Positions 37,001-45,258 of a DNA stretch of 64,000 bases are shown here, piece after piece (the stretch's first letter is position 1; the number at the start of each line of letters is the position of its first letter). The stretch lies in NCBI GenBank assembly GCA_033765235.1, contig JANRIG010000020.1, forward strand, positions 62,001 through 126,000, given 5' to 3'. A program made the position numbers and the translations under genes. Source of the DNA: JANRIG01 sp033765235. GTDB lineage: Bacteria; Bacteroidota; Bacteroidia; Cytophagales; UBA9547. The notes below the pieces were generated by a model. That model saw only the letters and a program-made list of their open reading frames with translations, did not search any database and had not been told where the DNA came from.

Positions 37001-37892
37001 TCTTATTTCTGACCTAATGCTCGATAATTGCACTACAGATGCTAATATTAACGCTATATTAGTAAAATTGGTAAAAAATTATAATGTCAAGCGCAACGAG
37101 ATTGCCGGCAAATTTAAACGCGAAAGATTTGCTATTGAAGTAGGTGATGAATTGCCTGCCGGTATAGTAAAACTTGCCAAAGTATACATTGCCAAAAAAC
37201 GCAAACTCAAAGTAGGAGATAAAATGGCCGGAAGACACGGAAACAAAGGGGTGGTAGCACGTATAGTACGCGAAGAAGACATGCCATTTTTAGAAGACGG
37301 CTCTCCTGTAGATGTTGTACTTAATCCTTTGGGCGTACCTTCAAGGATGAATATAGGTCAGATATATGAAACTTTGCTCGGATGGGCAGGTAAAAGATTG
37401 GGCAAAAAATATGCAACCCCTATTTTTGACGGAGCCACAGAAGAAGAAGTATTCAACGAACTGAAACAAGCAGGCATATCCATGACAGGCAAAACCTATT
37501 TGTACGATGGGCTTACCGGTCAGCGATTTGACCAACCTACCACAGTGGGTGTGATATATATACTCAAGCTTGGCCACATGGTAGATGATAAAATGCACGC
37601 TCGTTCAATAGGACCATATTCGCTCATCACCCAACAGCCTCTGGGTGGCAAAGCCCAATTTGGTGGTCAAAGGTTTGGTGAGATGGAGGTATGGGCGATA
37701 GAAGCATTTGGGGCATCGCACATTTTGCAAGAGATACTCACCGTAAAATCTGATGATGTTATAGGCAGAGCAAAAGCATATGAAGCCATAGTGAAAGGTG
37801 AAAATCTACCTAAACCAAATATTCCTGAGTCGTTCAATGTATTGGTACATGAGCTCCGAGGATTGGCACTTGAGCTTACCATGGAGCAATAG
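34023..37892 (+). CDS. rpoB: RNA polymerase subunit beta
   Basis: 1289 residues, slightly longer than the Bacteroidota average. Starts at TTG 34023, since no in-frame ATG precedes the conserved beginning FARVKNQLDYPDFLDIQVQS. The rifampicin pocket QLSQFMDQTNPLAEITHKRR keeps the sensitive residues (Asp, His, and Ser in ISALGPGG). The catalytic-region segments HNKGVVARIVREEDMP (~1080) and GKAQFGGQRFGEMEVWAIEA (~1215) are seen, and the protein ends LELTMEQ. The normal partner rpoC does not follow: a strong hairpin and then mazG do. Confidence 0.97.
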   Translation: MATKSNERHNFARVKNQLDYPDFLDIQVQSFKDFFQLETAPEYRTKEGLYKVFAENFPITDSRENFVLDFIDYHVDPPKYSVDECIDRGLTYSVPLKAKLKLSCNDEDNEDFKTIEQEVFLGNIPYMTERGSFVINGAERVIVSQLHRSPGVFFAQSKHTNGTKLYSARIIPFKGSWIEFATDVNNVMFAYIDRKKKFPVTTLLRAIGFGSDKEILDLFGLSEEFEIKNGIKKIVGRKLAARVLRTWTEDFVDEDTGEVVSIDRNEILLERDHTITDDDIQTIQNSGTKSVILHREDVNVSDFAIIYNTLQKDNSNSEKEAVEQIYRQLRNAEAPDEATAREIIQNLFFSDKRYDLGEVGRYRINKKLNLNIGMEVRVLTTDDIVSIVKYLIGLINSRAIVDDIDHLSNRRVRTVGEQLYGQFGVGLSRMARTIKERMNVRDNEEFKPVDLINARTLSSVINSFFGTNQLSQFMDQTNPLAEITHKRRISALGPGGLSRERAGFEVRDVHYTHYGRLCTIETPEGPNIGLISSLCVHAKINSMGFIETPYRKVMDCKVDFSQAPSYLSAEEEDTHYIAQANAHVNEAGKILNDKLKTRYEGDFPVVEADKISYMDVANNQIVSVAASLIPFLEHNDANRALMGSNMQRQAVPLMVPEAPVVGTGMEKRVATDSRTLIMAETDGVVEYVDSKKITIKYNLTEEQQFVNFDTDYKTYHLIKFRRTNQDTSINLRPIVSKGDKVKKGQVLVEGYATQGGELALGRNLLVAFMPWQGYNFEDAIVINEKVVREDIFTSLHIEEFELEVRDTKRGEEELTSEIPNVSEEAVKHLDENGIIRIGAEVKEGDILIGKITPKGESDPTPEEKLLRAIFGDKAGDVKDASLKAPPSLKGVVIDTKLFSRTRKDKEIKGKGKKVIDNLKDRYSSDLTALKNQLIDKLVTVLDGKTCQGIKHKFGDDIMSKGVKFNRKNITENLFPDKNVYRDESNYNVPEEVNLISDLMLDNCTTDANINAILVKLVKNYNVKRNEIAGKFKRERFAIEVGDELPAGIVKLAKVYIAKKRKLKVGDKMAGRHGNKGVVARIVREEDMPFLEDGSPVDVVLNPLGVPSRMNIGQIYETLLGWAGKRLGKKYATPIFDGATEEEVFNELKQAGISMTGKTYLYDGLTGQRFDQPTTVGVIYILKLGHMVDDKMHARSIGPYSLITQQPLGGKAQFGGQRFGEMEVWAIEAFGASHILQEILTVKSDDVIGRAKAYEAIVKGENLPKPNIPESFNVLVHELRGLALELTMEQ

Positions 37893-37923
37893 CATATATT
37901 CTATATCCATTCTCTGCCAATGT

Positions 37924-37954
37924 ATCAAGTATCTATTCACAATAGATACTTGAT
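37924..37954 (+). terminator. Strong hairpin ending the rpoB transcript
   Basis: A 13-bp perfect stem ATCAAGTATCTAT / ATAGATACTTGAT with loop TCACA, 31 bp after the rpoB stop. No T-run follows. Its strength and position indicate the operon ends here rather than continuing into rpoC. Confidence 0.6.
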
Positions 37955-37988
37955 GCTATATCATCGCTGCCAACTCAGTCAACTTATT

Positions 37989-38062
37989 AATGGTAAAAAT
38001 TTAACCCATGAAGGAATCAAGACACATTAAGATATATCCTTAACTGCTCAATGGTAAAAATT
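37989..38062 (+). repeat. 13-bp direct repeat between rpoB and mazG
   Basis: AATGGTAAAAATT occurs at 37989-38001 and again at 38050-38062, 61 bp apart. Each copy is followed within about 10 bp by ATGAA. They may be binding sites or remains of a short duplication; no product is evident. Confidence 0.5.
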
Positions 38063-38121
38063 ATTCTTATGAAATTCTAAAAAAATGATTAGAATTGTCG
38101 TTGTAAGATGATTATCATAAG

Positions 38122-38919
38122 ATGAATGCTCCCCCAAAAACCCACCTGCTCGAAACCGAATTCCTAAGATTGGTACAAATCATGGACGATTTGCGCAGCC
38201 TGTGCCCATGGGATAAGAAGCAAACTATACAAAGCCTCAGGTATCTTACAATAGAAGAGGTGTATGAACTTTCAGAAAATATTGTAAGCGAAAATTATCC
38301 TGAGATAAAAAATGAACTAGGCGATATATTATTACACATTCTTTTTTATAGTCGAATAGCTTCTGAAAATCAGCATTTCACACTTACTGAAGTTATAGAG
38401 GGTATTTGTGAAAAACTCATCCGCCGCCACCCACATGTATATGGCAGCGTACAAGCACACGATGAAGATGAAGTGAAAAGAAACTGGGAAACCATTAAAC
38501 AAGCAGAAAATAATGGTGAAAAAACAATACTTTCAGGAGTGCCCAGTACATTGCCTGCATTGATCAAGGCCATTCGAATACAAGAAAAGGCACGAGGAGC
38601 AGGATTTGACTGGGAGCACAAATCGCAAGTATGGCAAAAAGTACAAGAAGAAATAAGTGAATTTCAATATGAAGAGTCGCAAAATGAACCTGATGTTGAC
38701 AAAATGGAGTTAGAGTTTGGCGATCTTTTGTTTTCTTTGGTAAACTATGCGCGCTTTGTAGGTATCAACCCCGAAGATGCATTAGAGAAAACCAACAAAA
38801 AATTTATCAAACGATTTACATTCATGGAAAATGAAGTAAAAAATGACGGCAAAAAATTAGAAAATATGACCTTAGACCAGATGGATGTGTACTGGAACAA
38901 AGCAAAAAGTATGAGCTAA
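38122..38919 (+). CDS. mazG: Nucleoside triphosphate pyrophosphohydrolase MazG
   Basis: 265 residues with two MazG domains. The first opens VQIMDDLRSLCPWDKKQTIQ and has the metal-binding EEVYELSENI and ELGDILLHILFYSRI; the second, after SGVPSTLPALIKAIRIQEKA, has EEISEFQYEE and ELEFGDLLFSLVNYARFVG. It hydrolyses (d)NTPs to monophosphates and pyrophosphate, clearing damaged nucleotides. It is separate from the rpoB transcript; the next gene starts 39 bp later. Confidence 0.95.
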   Translation: MNAPPKTHLLETEFLRLVQIMDDLRSLCPWDKKQTIQSLRYLTIEEVYELSENIVSENYPEIKNELGDILLHILFYSRIASENQHFTLTEVIEGICEKLIRRHPHVYGSVQAHDEDEVKRNWETIKQAENNGEKTILSGVPSTLPALIKAIRIQEKARGAGFDWEHKSQVWQKVQEEISEFQYEESQNEPDVDKMELEFGDLLFSLVNYARFVGINPEDALEKTNKKFIKRFTFMENEVKNDGKKLENMTLDQMDVYWNKAKSMS

Positions 38920-38958
38920 TCTTTGTATATTCATAAAATATTATTACATTTACATTAT

Positions 38959-39384
38959 ATGAAATTCAAGTTGTCATTGTACTTACTTTTTATTATTTGC
39001 TCATTTGGTATAGCACAAGACACCTTGGTGAATATGCTCACTACAAGGCATATATACCCTACAGCTACCATATCAGACAAAGATATACAACTGCTTGCTT
39101 ACAAAAACATACTTCAAGCCATACAAGGTATGGTACCGGGTGTGAATGTGAGAGAAACCCATCTTGGTGCGGTACCTGTGGTAAATATTAGAGGCATAGC
39201 CTCTGTATTTGGCAGCAACCAACCTCTTTATGTAGTAGATGGTATGCCACTATACGACAACAATTTAGACTTCATAAACCCTCATGATGTAGAGAAGATT
39301 GAGGTACTCAAAGACCCATCATCCTGTGCAATGTATGGTGCAAGGGGGGGCAACGGGGTAGTGATTATTACGATGAAAAAATAA
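38959..39384 (+). CDS. Stand-alone TonB-receptor plug-domain protein
   Basis: 141 residues from ATG 38959 (the frame can extend upstream to a TTG at 38923, but the signal peptide MKFKLSLYLLFIICSFGIAQ begins at this ATG). After it comes only a plug domain of SusC type: ILQAIQGMVPGVNVRETHLG, VVNIRGIASVFGSNQPLYVV, DGMPLY, VEKIEVLKDPSSCAMYGARG and GNGVVIITMKK. The barrel and the TonB box are missing. The stop codon TAA follows directly and the gene ends 12 bp before the convergent epimerase, so no barrel frame remains. It may be a secreted plug, or the remnant of a truncated receptor. Confidence 0.8.
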   Translation: MKFKLSLYLLFIICSFGIAQDTLVNMLTTRHIYPTATISDKDIQLLAYKNILQAIQGMVPGVNVRETHLGAVPVVNIRGIASVFGSNQPLYVVDGMPLYDNNLDFINPHDVEKIEVLKDPSSCAMYGARGGNGVVIITMKK

Positions 39385-39396
39385 TATATTCATACC

Positions 39397-40314
39397 TTAT
39401 TTTTGATTTATATATATTTCCTCTAAAGCACTTTCCAAAGTCCTATGTCTGAATTCAAAGCCTGTTTCTAATATTTTTTTGCATGATATATTGTTACTTT
39501 CCAGCACGATATCAGACATTTCACCTAACAGTATCTTTACTATGGCAGTAGGTATATATACTTTCAAGGCATATTTATTAACCTTGCGGGTGAGCGACAG
39601 CATAAATTCATAGTGTGTCACAGGATTGGGGGCCACAGCATTATACACACCAGCAAGAGTAGCGTTTTTGGCACACCTAATGTAAATATTATGTAAGTCA
39701 TTTATATGTATCCATGATATATATTGATGTCCTATACCTAATATAGGTGATATACCATACTTTACAGGCATGACCATTCGCTCCAAAGCCCCCCCATTAT
39801 TGCCCAATACCATGCCTGTGCGCAAGTAGCAGCATCTTACCCCTGCCTCTTCAAACGGGCGTGCCGCCTGCTCCCATGCTTGCGATACCGTTGCTAAAAA
39901 TGAATGACCTTGAGGTGCATCTTCCTCGCAAGCTTTTTTATTATTACTTTCATATATGCCTACCCCTGATGCTGTTATATAACAATTTGGCATATACCCC
40001 AAGGTTTTGAAAGTATCATATAGTAATTTTGTACTGTTGGTCCTGCTTTCTAATATTTCACTTTTTGCAGTACTGCTCCACCTCTTAGAAGCCACATTTG
40101 CACCAGCAAGATGTATAACGGCATCTACGTTTTCAAATGCTGCTCTATCTGCATACCCACTTTTTACATCCCAATGAAAATATTTTTCACCGTATTTTGA
40201 TATAGGTATATGCCTGCTGAGTACATGTACGGATATGCTGTCTGCTAAAAATTTTTGGATTAACGAGCCACCGATAAATCCTGTTCCTCCTGTGATAAGT
40301 ACACGATTATTCAT
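39397..40314 (-). CDS. SDR39U1-type NAD-dependent epimerase (TIGR01777)
   Basis: 305 residues. Rossmann motif TGGTGFIGGSL (7-17) at the N-terminus, VIHLAGANVASKRWSSTAKS, the ITASGVGIYESNNKK active-site region with YxxxN variation, and the C-terminal DUF1731-like part (KILLGEMSDIVLESNNISCK). The family (YfcH/SDR39U1) lacks a firmly assigned substrate. The gene is convergent with the plug-domain gene and divergent from the lipoprotein at 40388. Confidence 0.9.
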   Translation of the reverse strand: MNNRVLITGGTGFIGGSLIQKFLADSISVHVLSRHIPISKYGEKYFHWDVKSGYADRAAFENVDAVIHLAGANVASKRWSSTAKSEILESRTNSTKLLYDTFKTLGYMPNCYITASGVGIYESNNKKACEEDAPQGHSFLATVSQAWEQAARPFEEAGVRCCYLRTGMVLGNNGGALERMVMPVKYGISPILGIGHQYISWIHINDLHNIYIRCAKNATLAGVYNAVAPNPVTHYEFMLSLTRKVNKYALKVYIPTAIVKILLGEMSDIVLESNNISCKKILETGFEFRHRTLESALEEIYINQK

Positions 40315-40387
40315 AAATATTTTTATTAGAAAAATAATAATTATAATAAAAATGTTATAAATTTACCTAAAATATTAAACATCTATT

Positions 40388-41497
40388 ATGAAAAAAATAG
40401 TAAAATATCTAGCAATCATTCCTTTATTAGTACTCTTATTCGCCTGTGGCGAAAAAACGCCTGCACCTTCCACTATTACCACCTCGGCAGGAAGTAACAT
40501 GCCCGAAAAATTTAAAGTAGACATACCCAACTCTGTGAGCTACAGTACCTCCTCCAAAGTAGGAGCTCGGCTCGAGGCAAATGCCTCCGGCAAAATTGAT
40601 GGAGGAGAGTCAATATATGACCCACTGCGTGCATATATTATGATAGGAGAGCAAGCTGCCAAAACTGTGGAAGAAATCATAATCGCCATAAGAAAAAACG
40701 GGCTAAACCAACCACTAAGTTTTGAGTTTCCGAGCGATGAAGACAAGCGTACAAAAGTCATCACAGTGGTAGAAAATGTTGTGTTTGAAGGCACTACTTA
40801 CAGCTTTGGACTTACTTGTAAAGACAAAGCAGCCGACAAAGTAGCCATGCAGGTGTTTTGGAACAGCAAACCTATAAAAGGAACAGCCATGCTCAACTTA
40901 TATGCCCTTGAAATGACAGATAAAAATAAAGCAGCTGACAAAACCACCTTCAGGGTAGACTACAGCGAAGCTGATCCGTCATACGATCAAACAATGCTTG
41001 TGCAAATAGCAGGGATAGATAACAGTACTGATAAGCAAGCACCCATTAACCTCAAAATGTTTGCCGGCAAAAAAGGTGATATTGTGAGCGTATATGGCAA
41101 CTCGCATCATGAAAATGTGACCGGATTAGGTGCAGGAGCTATAAACTATGCATTTCGTGCCAAAGGCAATGTGAAAGATGACTTGGGAGTGGCCGAAGTA
41201 TCAATACCACCCTCATCACTCACAGGTACTACAGGCATGATGGATACCTACTCGGTAAAAAACATATTGATAAATTTGATAAAAAAACAGTACAACCTCA
41301 CCGACGTGCCCAATACACTGATAGGGACCTACCTTACCAACTTTGATGCACCCGGCTACTTCAAAAGTGATAAATTTGTAGGAGCAGGCAACTATCCCTC
41401 ATCTATCACAGGCTTTGCAGATATCAAAGATTTGAGTGCACTTACTCCCTATATACCTTCTGATATTGCGGCATTAAAACTTGAGTTTAAAAAATAA
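40388..41497 (+). CDS. Lipoprotein of unknown function
   Basis: 369 residues with a clear lipobox (MKKIVKYLAIIPLLVLLFAC, Cys20) and a following Pro/Thr/Ser-rich linker. The body (~50-369) is soluble, with charged repeats such as KDKAADKVAMQVFWNSK and DKNKAADKTTFRVDYSEADP, and a beta-like AGKKGDIVSVYGNSHHENVT region. I do not recognise a domain. It is likely attached to the outer membrane. A strong terminator follows; it is transcribed alone. Confidence 0.6.
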   Translation: MKKIVKYLAIIPLLVLLFACGEKTPAPSTITTSAGSNMPEKFKVDIPNSVSYSTSSKVGARLEANASGKIDGGESIYDPLRAYIMIGEQAAKTVEEIIIAIRKNGLNQPLSFEFPSDEDKRTKVITVVENVVFEGTTYSFGLTCKDKAADKVAMQVFWNSKPIKGTAMLNLYALEMTDKNKAADKTTFRVDYSEADPSYDQTMLVQIAGIDNSTDKQAPINLKMFAGKKGDIVSVYGNSHHENVTGLGAGAINYAFRAKGNVKDDLGVAEVSIPPSSLTGTTGMMDTYSVKNILINLIKKQYNLTDVPNTLIGTYLTNFDAPGYFKSDKFVGAGNYPSSITGFADIKDLSALTPYIPSDIAALKLEFKK

Positions 41498-41516
41498 TAC
41501 CCCCATATTCACGTAT

Positions 41517-41553
41517 AAATCAGTGTATCTCATAGGTGCACTGATTTTTTTTT
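41517..41553 (+). terminator. Rho-independent terminator after the lipoprotein gene
   Basis: AAATCAGTG (41517-41525) pairs with CACTGATTT (41539-41547) over 9 bp with a 13-base loop, followed by an uninterrupted T-run (through about 41553). It is the clearest plus-strand terminator in the window. Confidence 0.85.
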
Positions 41554-41583
41554 GTTTAATTGCTTGCATGATAATGAGAAGCA

Positions 41584-42813
41584 ATGAAAACCAAACGCAA
41601 AATACTCAATGACCCTTTGTATGGCTTCATCACTATACCAGGCGATCTTATTTTTGAGATTATAGAACATCCTTATTTTCAGCGTCTTAGGCGTATTCGT
41701 CAATTGGGATTGGGCGATTTGGTGTACCCTGGTGCTGTACATAGCCGCTTTCATCACGCTATTGGAGCCATGCACTTGATGGAAAAAGTGTTGGAATCGC
41801 TGCGGCTCAAAGGTCATGAAATATCAGACCAAGAGTTTGAATCTGCACTCATAGCCATACTTTTGCATGACATTGGTCACGGTCCATTCTCACATGTGCT
41901 GGAGCATGCCATACTCAACAAAGTACATCATGAAGACATTTCACTACTCATTATCAAACATTTGAATATTATTTTTGATAATAAACTTGCCCTTGCCATC
42001 AAGATATTTGAAGGCACCTATGATAGGCACTTTTTTCACCAACTGGTATCGAGCCAGCTAGACCTTGACCGAATGGACTATCTCAACCGTGACTCATACT
42101 TTTCCGGTGTCACAGAGGGCGTAGTGAGCAATGAGCGCATCACCCATATGTTTGACATAGTGCAAGATGAAATTGTGATAGAAGAAAAAGGGGTGTTCAG
42201 TGTAGAAAACTTTCTCAACTCACGCAGGCTCATGTACTGGCAAGTATATTTGCACAAAACCATAATAGCCGCAGAGGAAATGCTGATACAAATAGTGAAA
42301 CGTGCAAAATACCTTTGTCAAAACCATGTAAACATAATTACTACACCATCATTACAATTATTCCTTCAAAAAAATATTTCTTTTACAGAATTTGACCATC
42401 AGGTACTTGAGCACTTTACCCAAATGGATGATTATGACCTTTGGGGAAGTATCAAAATATGGCAACATCATTCAGATATAGTATTATCTATGCTATGTAA
42501 AAAGCTGCTAAACAGAGATTTGTTTAAAAACCATTTGTCAAACACCGAGTACGGCACCTTGTATATAGAAATGGTAGATGCTAAATTAAAACAACATTAT
42601 AAAATAAATGATGAGGAGCTTGCGTTTATACGCAGCACGGGTACATTGACAAATTTGGGGTATATATCATCGGGCAATAAAATAAAAGTAATGCGCAAAA
42701 ACGGCGAAATTATAGATATATCAGAGATTTCAGACTTACCAAATATAAAAGCTATTAGCGAAATTGTAAAGAAGTATTATCTTTGTTGTCCAAAAGAAGG
42801 TTTAAGACAGTAG
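41584..42813 (+). CDS. HD-superfamily phosphohydrolase (dNTPase-like)
   Basis: 409 residues of the SAMHD1/dGTPase-like HD family. Metal residues are visible: His57/His58 in SRFHHAIGAMHL, His95-Asp96 in LLHDIGHGPFSHV, and a later Asp in LDLDRMDYLNRDSYFSGV. No signal peptide. Substrate unknown; a dNTP or related phosphoester is likely. It is followed by lpxD after 3 bp and so is co-transcribed with the lipid A genes. Confidence 0.88.
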   Translation: MKTKRKILNDPLYGFITIPGDLIFEIIEHPYFQRLRRIRQLGLGDLVYPGAVHSRFHHAIGAMHLMEKVLESLRLKGHEISDQEFESALIAILLHDIGHGPFSHVLEHAILNKVHHEDISLLIIKHLNIIFDNKLALAIKIFEGTYDRHFFHQLVSSQLDLDRMDYLNRDSYFSGVTEGVVSNERITHMFDIVQDEIVIEEKGVFSVENFLNSRRLMYWQVYLHKTIIAAEEMLIQIVKRAKYLCQNHVNIITTPSLQLFLQKNISFTEFDHQVLEHFTQMDDYDLWGSIKIWQHHSDIVLSMLCKKLLNRDLFKNHLSNTEYGTLYIEMVDAKLKQHYKINDEELAFIRSTGTLTNLGYISSGNKIKVMRKNGEIIDISEISDLPNIKAISEIVKKYYLCCPKEGLRQ

Positions 42814-42816
42814 ATT

Positions 42817-43869
42817 ATGCAATTTACAGTACAACAAATATCGCAAATACTTGATGGTGAAATTGTAGGTAATGGACATGGTACGGTAAATACATTATCC
42901 AAAATACAAGAAGCTGCCGAGGGAGCTATCTCATTTTTATCAAACCCAAAATATGAAAACTATATATATACCACCCAAGCTTCGGCGGTGATTGTTGACA
43001 AAAAATTCATTCCCAAAAGCAAGGTAAATACTACCCTTATCATGGTAGATGACCCATACACCGCCTTTTCTACATTGCTCGAAGAATATCACAAAATCAA
43101 TTCATTCAAGAAAAAAGGCATTGAAAATCCATCATTTATGGGCGAGGGCACTCAAATGGGCGATAGTGTATATCAAGGTGCATTCTCATATATAGGTACG
43201 CATTGCACCATTGGGCACAATGCAAAAATATATCCGGGAGTGTACATAGGAGACAATGTAAGTATAGGCAACAACTGTATCATATATGCAGGTGCCAAAA
43301 TATACAGCGGCACTCAAATTGGGCATTATTGCACCATACAGTCTGGCGCAGTGATAGGCAGCGACGGATTTGGATTTGCACCGCAGGCCGATGGCACATA
43401 CAAAACCATACCTCAGATAGGCAATGTAATACTCGAAGACCATGTAGATGTAGGAGCCAATACTGTGATAGATTGTGCTACCATGGGCTCTACAATCATA
43501 AAATCGGGTGTAAAATTAGACAACCTGATACAAATAGCCCATAATGCAGAGATAGGCAAAAACACGGTAATAGCCGCACAATCAGGCATTTCCGGCTCTA
43601 CCAAAATTGGCGAAAATTGTATAATAGCAGGGCAAGCAGGTATCATAGGGCACCTCACTATAGCCGACAAAACATCCATAGCTGCACAGTCGGGCATAGG
43701 CAAATCTATATTGGAAAGTGGCAAAACTTACATGGGCAGCCCTGCATTTGATCACAAAAATTATCTAAAAACCTACACTGTGTTCAGAAAATTGCCTGAA
43801 CTATTAAAACGTATTGAAGAATTAGAAGAAAAAATTATAGCTTTGCAGTCAATAGAATCGAATGCTTAA
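42817..43869 (+). CDS. lpxD: UDP-3-O-acylglucosamine N-acyltransferase
   Basis: Third step of lipid A synthesis: adds a hydroxy-acyl chain to UDP-3-O-acyl-glucosamine. 350 residues with an N-terminal uridine-binding domain (~1-100) and a left-handed beta helix of hexapeptide repeats (~105-330; GDNVSIGNNCIIYAGAKIYS). The catalytic His is in LDNLIQIAHNAEIG. A short C-terminal helix ends the protein. It overlaps lpxC-fabZ by 8 bp. Confidence 0.96.
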   Translation: MQFTVQQISQILDGEIVGNGHGTVNTLSKIQEAAEGAISFLSNPKYENYIYTTQASAVIVDKKFIPKSKVNTTLIMVDDPYTAFSTLLEEYHKINSFKKKGIENPSFMGEGTQMGDSVYQGAFSYIGTHCTIGHNAKIYPGVYIGDNVSIGNNCIIYAGAKIYSGTQIGHYCTIQSGAVIGSDGFGFAPQADGTYKTIPQIGNVILEDHVDVGANTVIDCATMGSTIIKSGVKLDNLIQIAHNAEIGKNTVIAAQSGISGSTKIGENCIIAGQAGIIGHLTIADKTSIAAQSGIGKSILESGKTYMGSPAFDHKNYLKTYTVFRKLPELLKRIEELEEKIIALQSIESNA

Positions 43870-45256
43870 TTCAAAACAACAAACCATAAAACGTGCAATC
43901 ACCATCTCAGGGGTGGGGTTGCATACAGGTGCAGATTGCAATATGACCTTTGTGCCCAAGGAAATAAACTATGGCATAAAATTTCAACGCACAGACCTAG
44001 ACGGGCAACCTATTGTAGATGCCGATGTAGACTATGTAGTAGACCTGTCACGAGGCACTACCATAGAGCATAATGGAGCCCGTATCAATACTGTGGAGCA
44101 TACATTGGCAGCATTGTCAGGCTTAGAGATAGATAATGTACTCATACAACTTGACGGGCCTGAGCCGCCTATCATGGATGGAAGTTCACGATATTTTGTA
44201 GATGCATTACTGGAGGCAGGTCCGGAGGAGCAAAACGCTCTTAGAAACTACTTTGTAGTACCCGAAAACATCACCTACACAGACCCCTCTCGCAATGTAG
44301 AGATTGCAGCATTGCCATTAGATGATTACAGGGTCACTGTAATGATAGACTACAACTCACCTGTACTGGGAAGCCAACACGCATCTATTACCGATATCAA
44401 AAAATTCAGCAAAGATATAGCATCGTGCCGTACATTTTGCTTTCTTCATGAGCTCGAAATGCTCAAGTCACAAAACCTCATCAAAGGGGGCGACCTCAAT
44501 AATGCCATAGTAATAGTAGACAGAGTGGTGAAAGATGAGGAGCTGGAGACTTTGGCCAAATTATTCAACAAACAAAAAGTAGAAGTAAAAAAAGAAGGTA
44601 TTCTCAATAATATTGAACTCAGATATAATAATGAACCTGCCAGACATAAACTACTTGATGTAATAGGAGACCTCACATTGGTAGGCAGACCGCTTAAAGC
44701 GCAGATATTGGCCGCAAGACCCGGTCATGCCGCAAATATAGCTTTTGCCAAAAAGCTCAAAAAGGTGATGCTGCAAAATCAGAAAAATCCAATACCTGTG
44801 TACGACCCTAATGTGCCTCCTGTATATGACTCAAAGCAGATATACAAAATACTACCTCATGGCCATCCTTTTAAAATGATAGATAAAATCATTCATTTGG
44901 AAGATACGTTGGTAATAGGTGTAAAAAATGTATCTATAAATGAAGATTATTTCACAGGGCACTTCCCTGATAATCCGGTGTTTCCGGGTGTATTTCAGCT
45001 GGAGGGCATGGCACAGACAGGTGGTGTACTTGCACTAAGCAATGTGGACGACCCTGAGAACTATTGGGCATATTTTTTGGGAATTGAAGAATGCAGGTTC
45101 AAAAAAATGATAGTGCCCGGCGACACTGTGATATACAGATGTGAGCTTTTGGCACCCATAAGACGTGGAATAATAAAAATGCAAGGACATGCCTATGTAT
45201 CAGGTCAGTTAGTATGTGAGGCAGTGATGATAGCCAGTTTAGTACGAAAACCATAA
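43862..45256 (+). CDS. lpxC/fabZ: Bifunctional LpxC / FabZ
   Basis: 464 residues. Residues 1-~305 are LpxC, the zinc deacetylase of lipid A synthesis, with ISGVGLHTGADCNMTFVPKE, the zinc His in VEHTLAALSGLEIDN, and HKLLDVIGDLTLVG. Residues ~315-464 are FabZ, the 3-hydroxyacyl-ACP dehydratase of fatty-acid synthesis, with ILPHGHPFKMIDKI and the catalytic His/Glu in GHFPDNPVFPGVFQLEGMAQ. The fusion is a Bacteroidota/Chlorobi hallmark and links fatty-acid supply with lipid A. The start overlaps lpxD and lpxA follows after 2 bp. Confidence 0.97.
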   Translation: MLNSKQQTIKRAITISGVGLHTGADCNMTFVPKEINYGIKFQRTDLDGQPIVDADVDYVVDLSRGTTIEHNGARINTVEHTLAALSGLEIDNVLIQLDGPEPPIMDGSSRYFVDALLEAGPEEQNALRNYFVVPENITYTDPSRNVEIAALPLDDYRVTVMIDYNSPVLGSQHASITDIKKFSKDIASCRTFCFLHELEMLKSQNLIKGGDLNNAIVIVDRVVKDEELETLAKLFNKQKVEVKKEGILNNIELRYNNEPARHKLLDVIGDLTLVGRPLKAQILAARPGHAANIAFAKKLKKVMLQNQKNPIPVYDPNVPPVYDSKQIYKILPHGHPFKMIDKIIHLEDTLVIGVKNVSINEDYFTGHFPDNPVFPGVFQLEGMAQTGGVLALSNVDDPENYWAYFLGIEECRFKKMIVPGDTVIYRCELLAPIRRGIIKMQGHAYVSGQLVCEAVMIASLVRKP

Positions 45257-45258
45257 CA

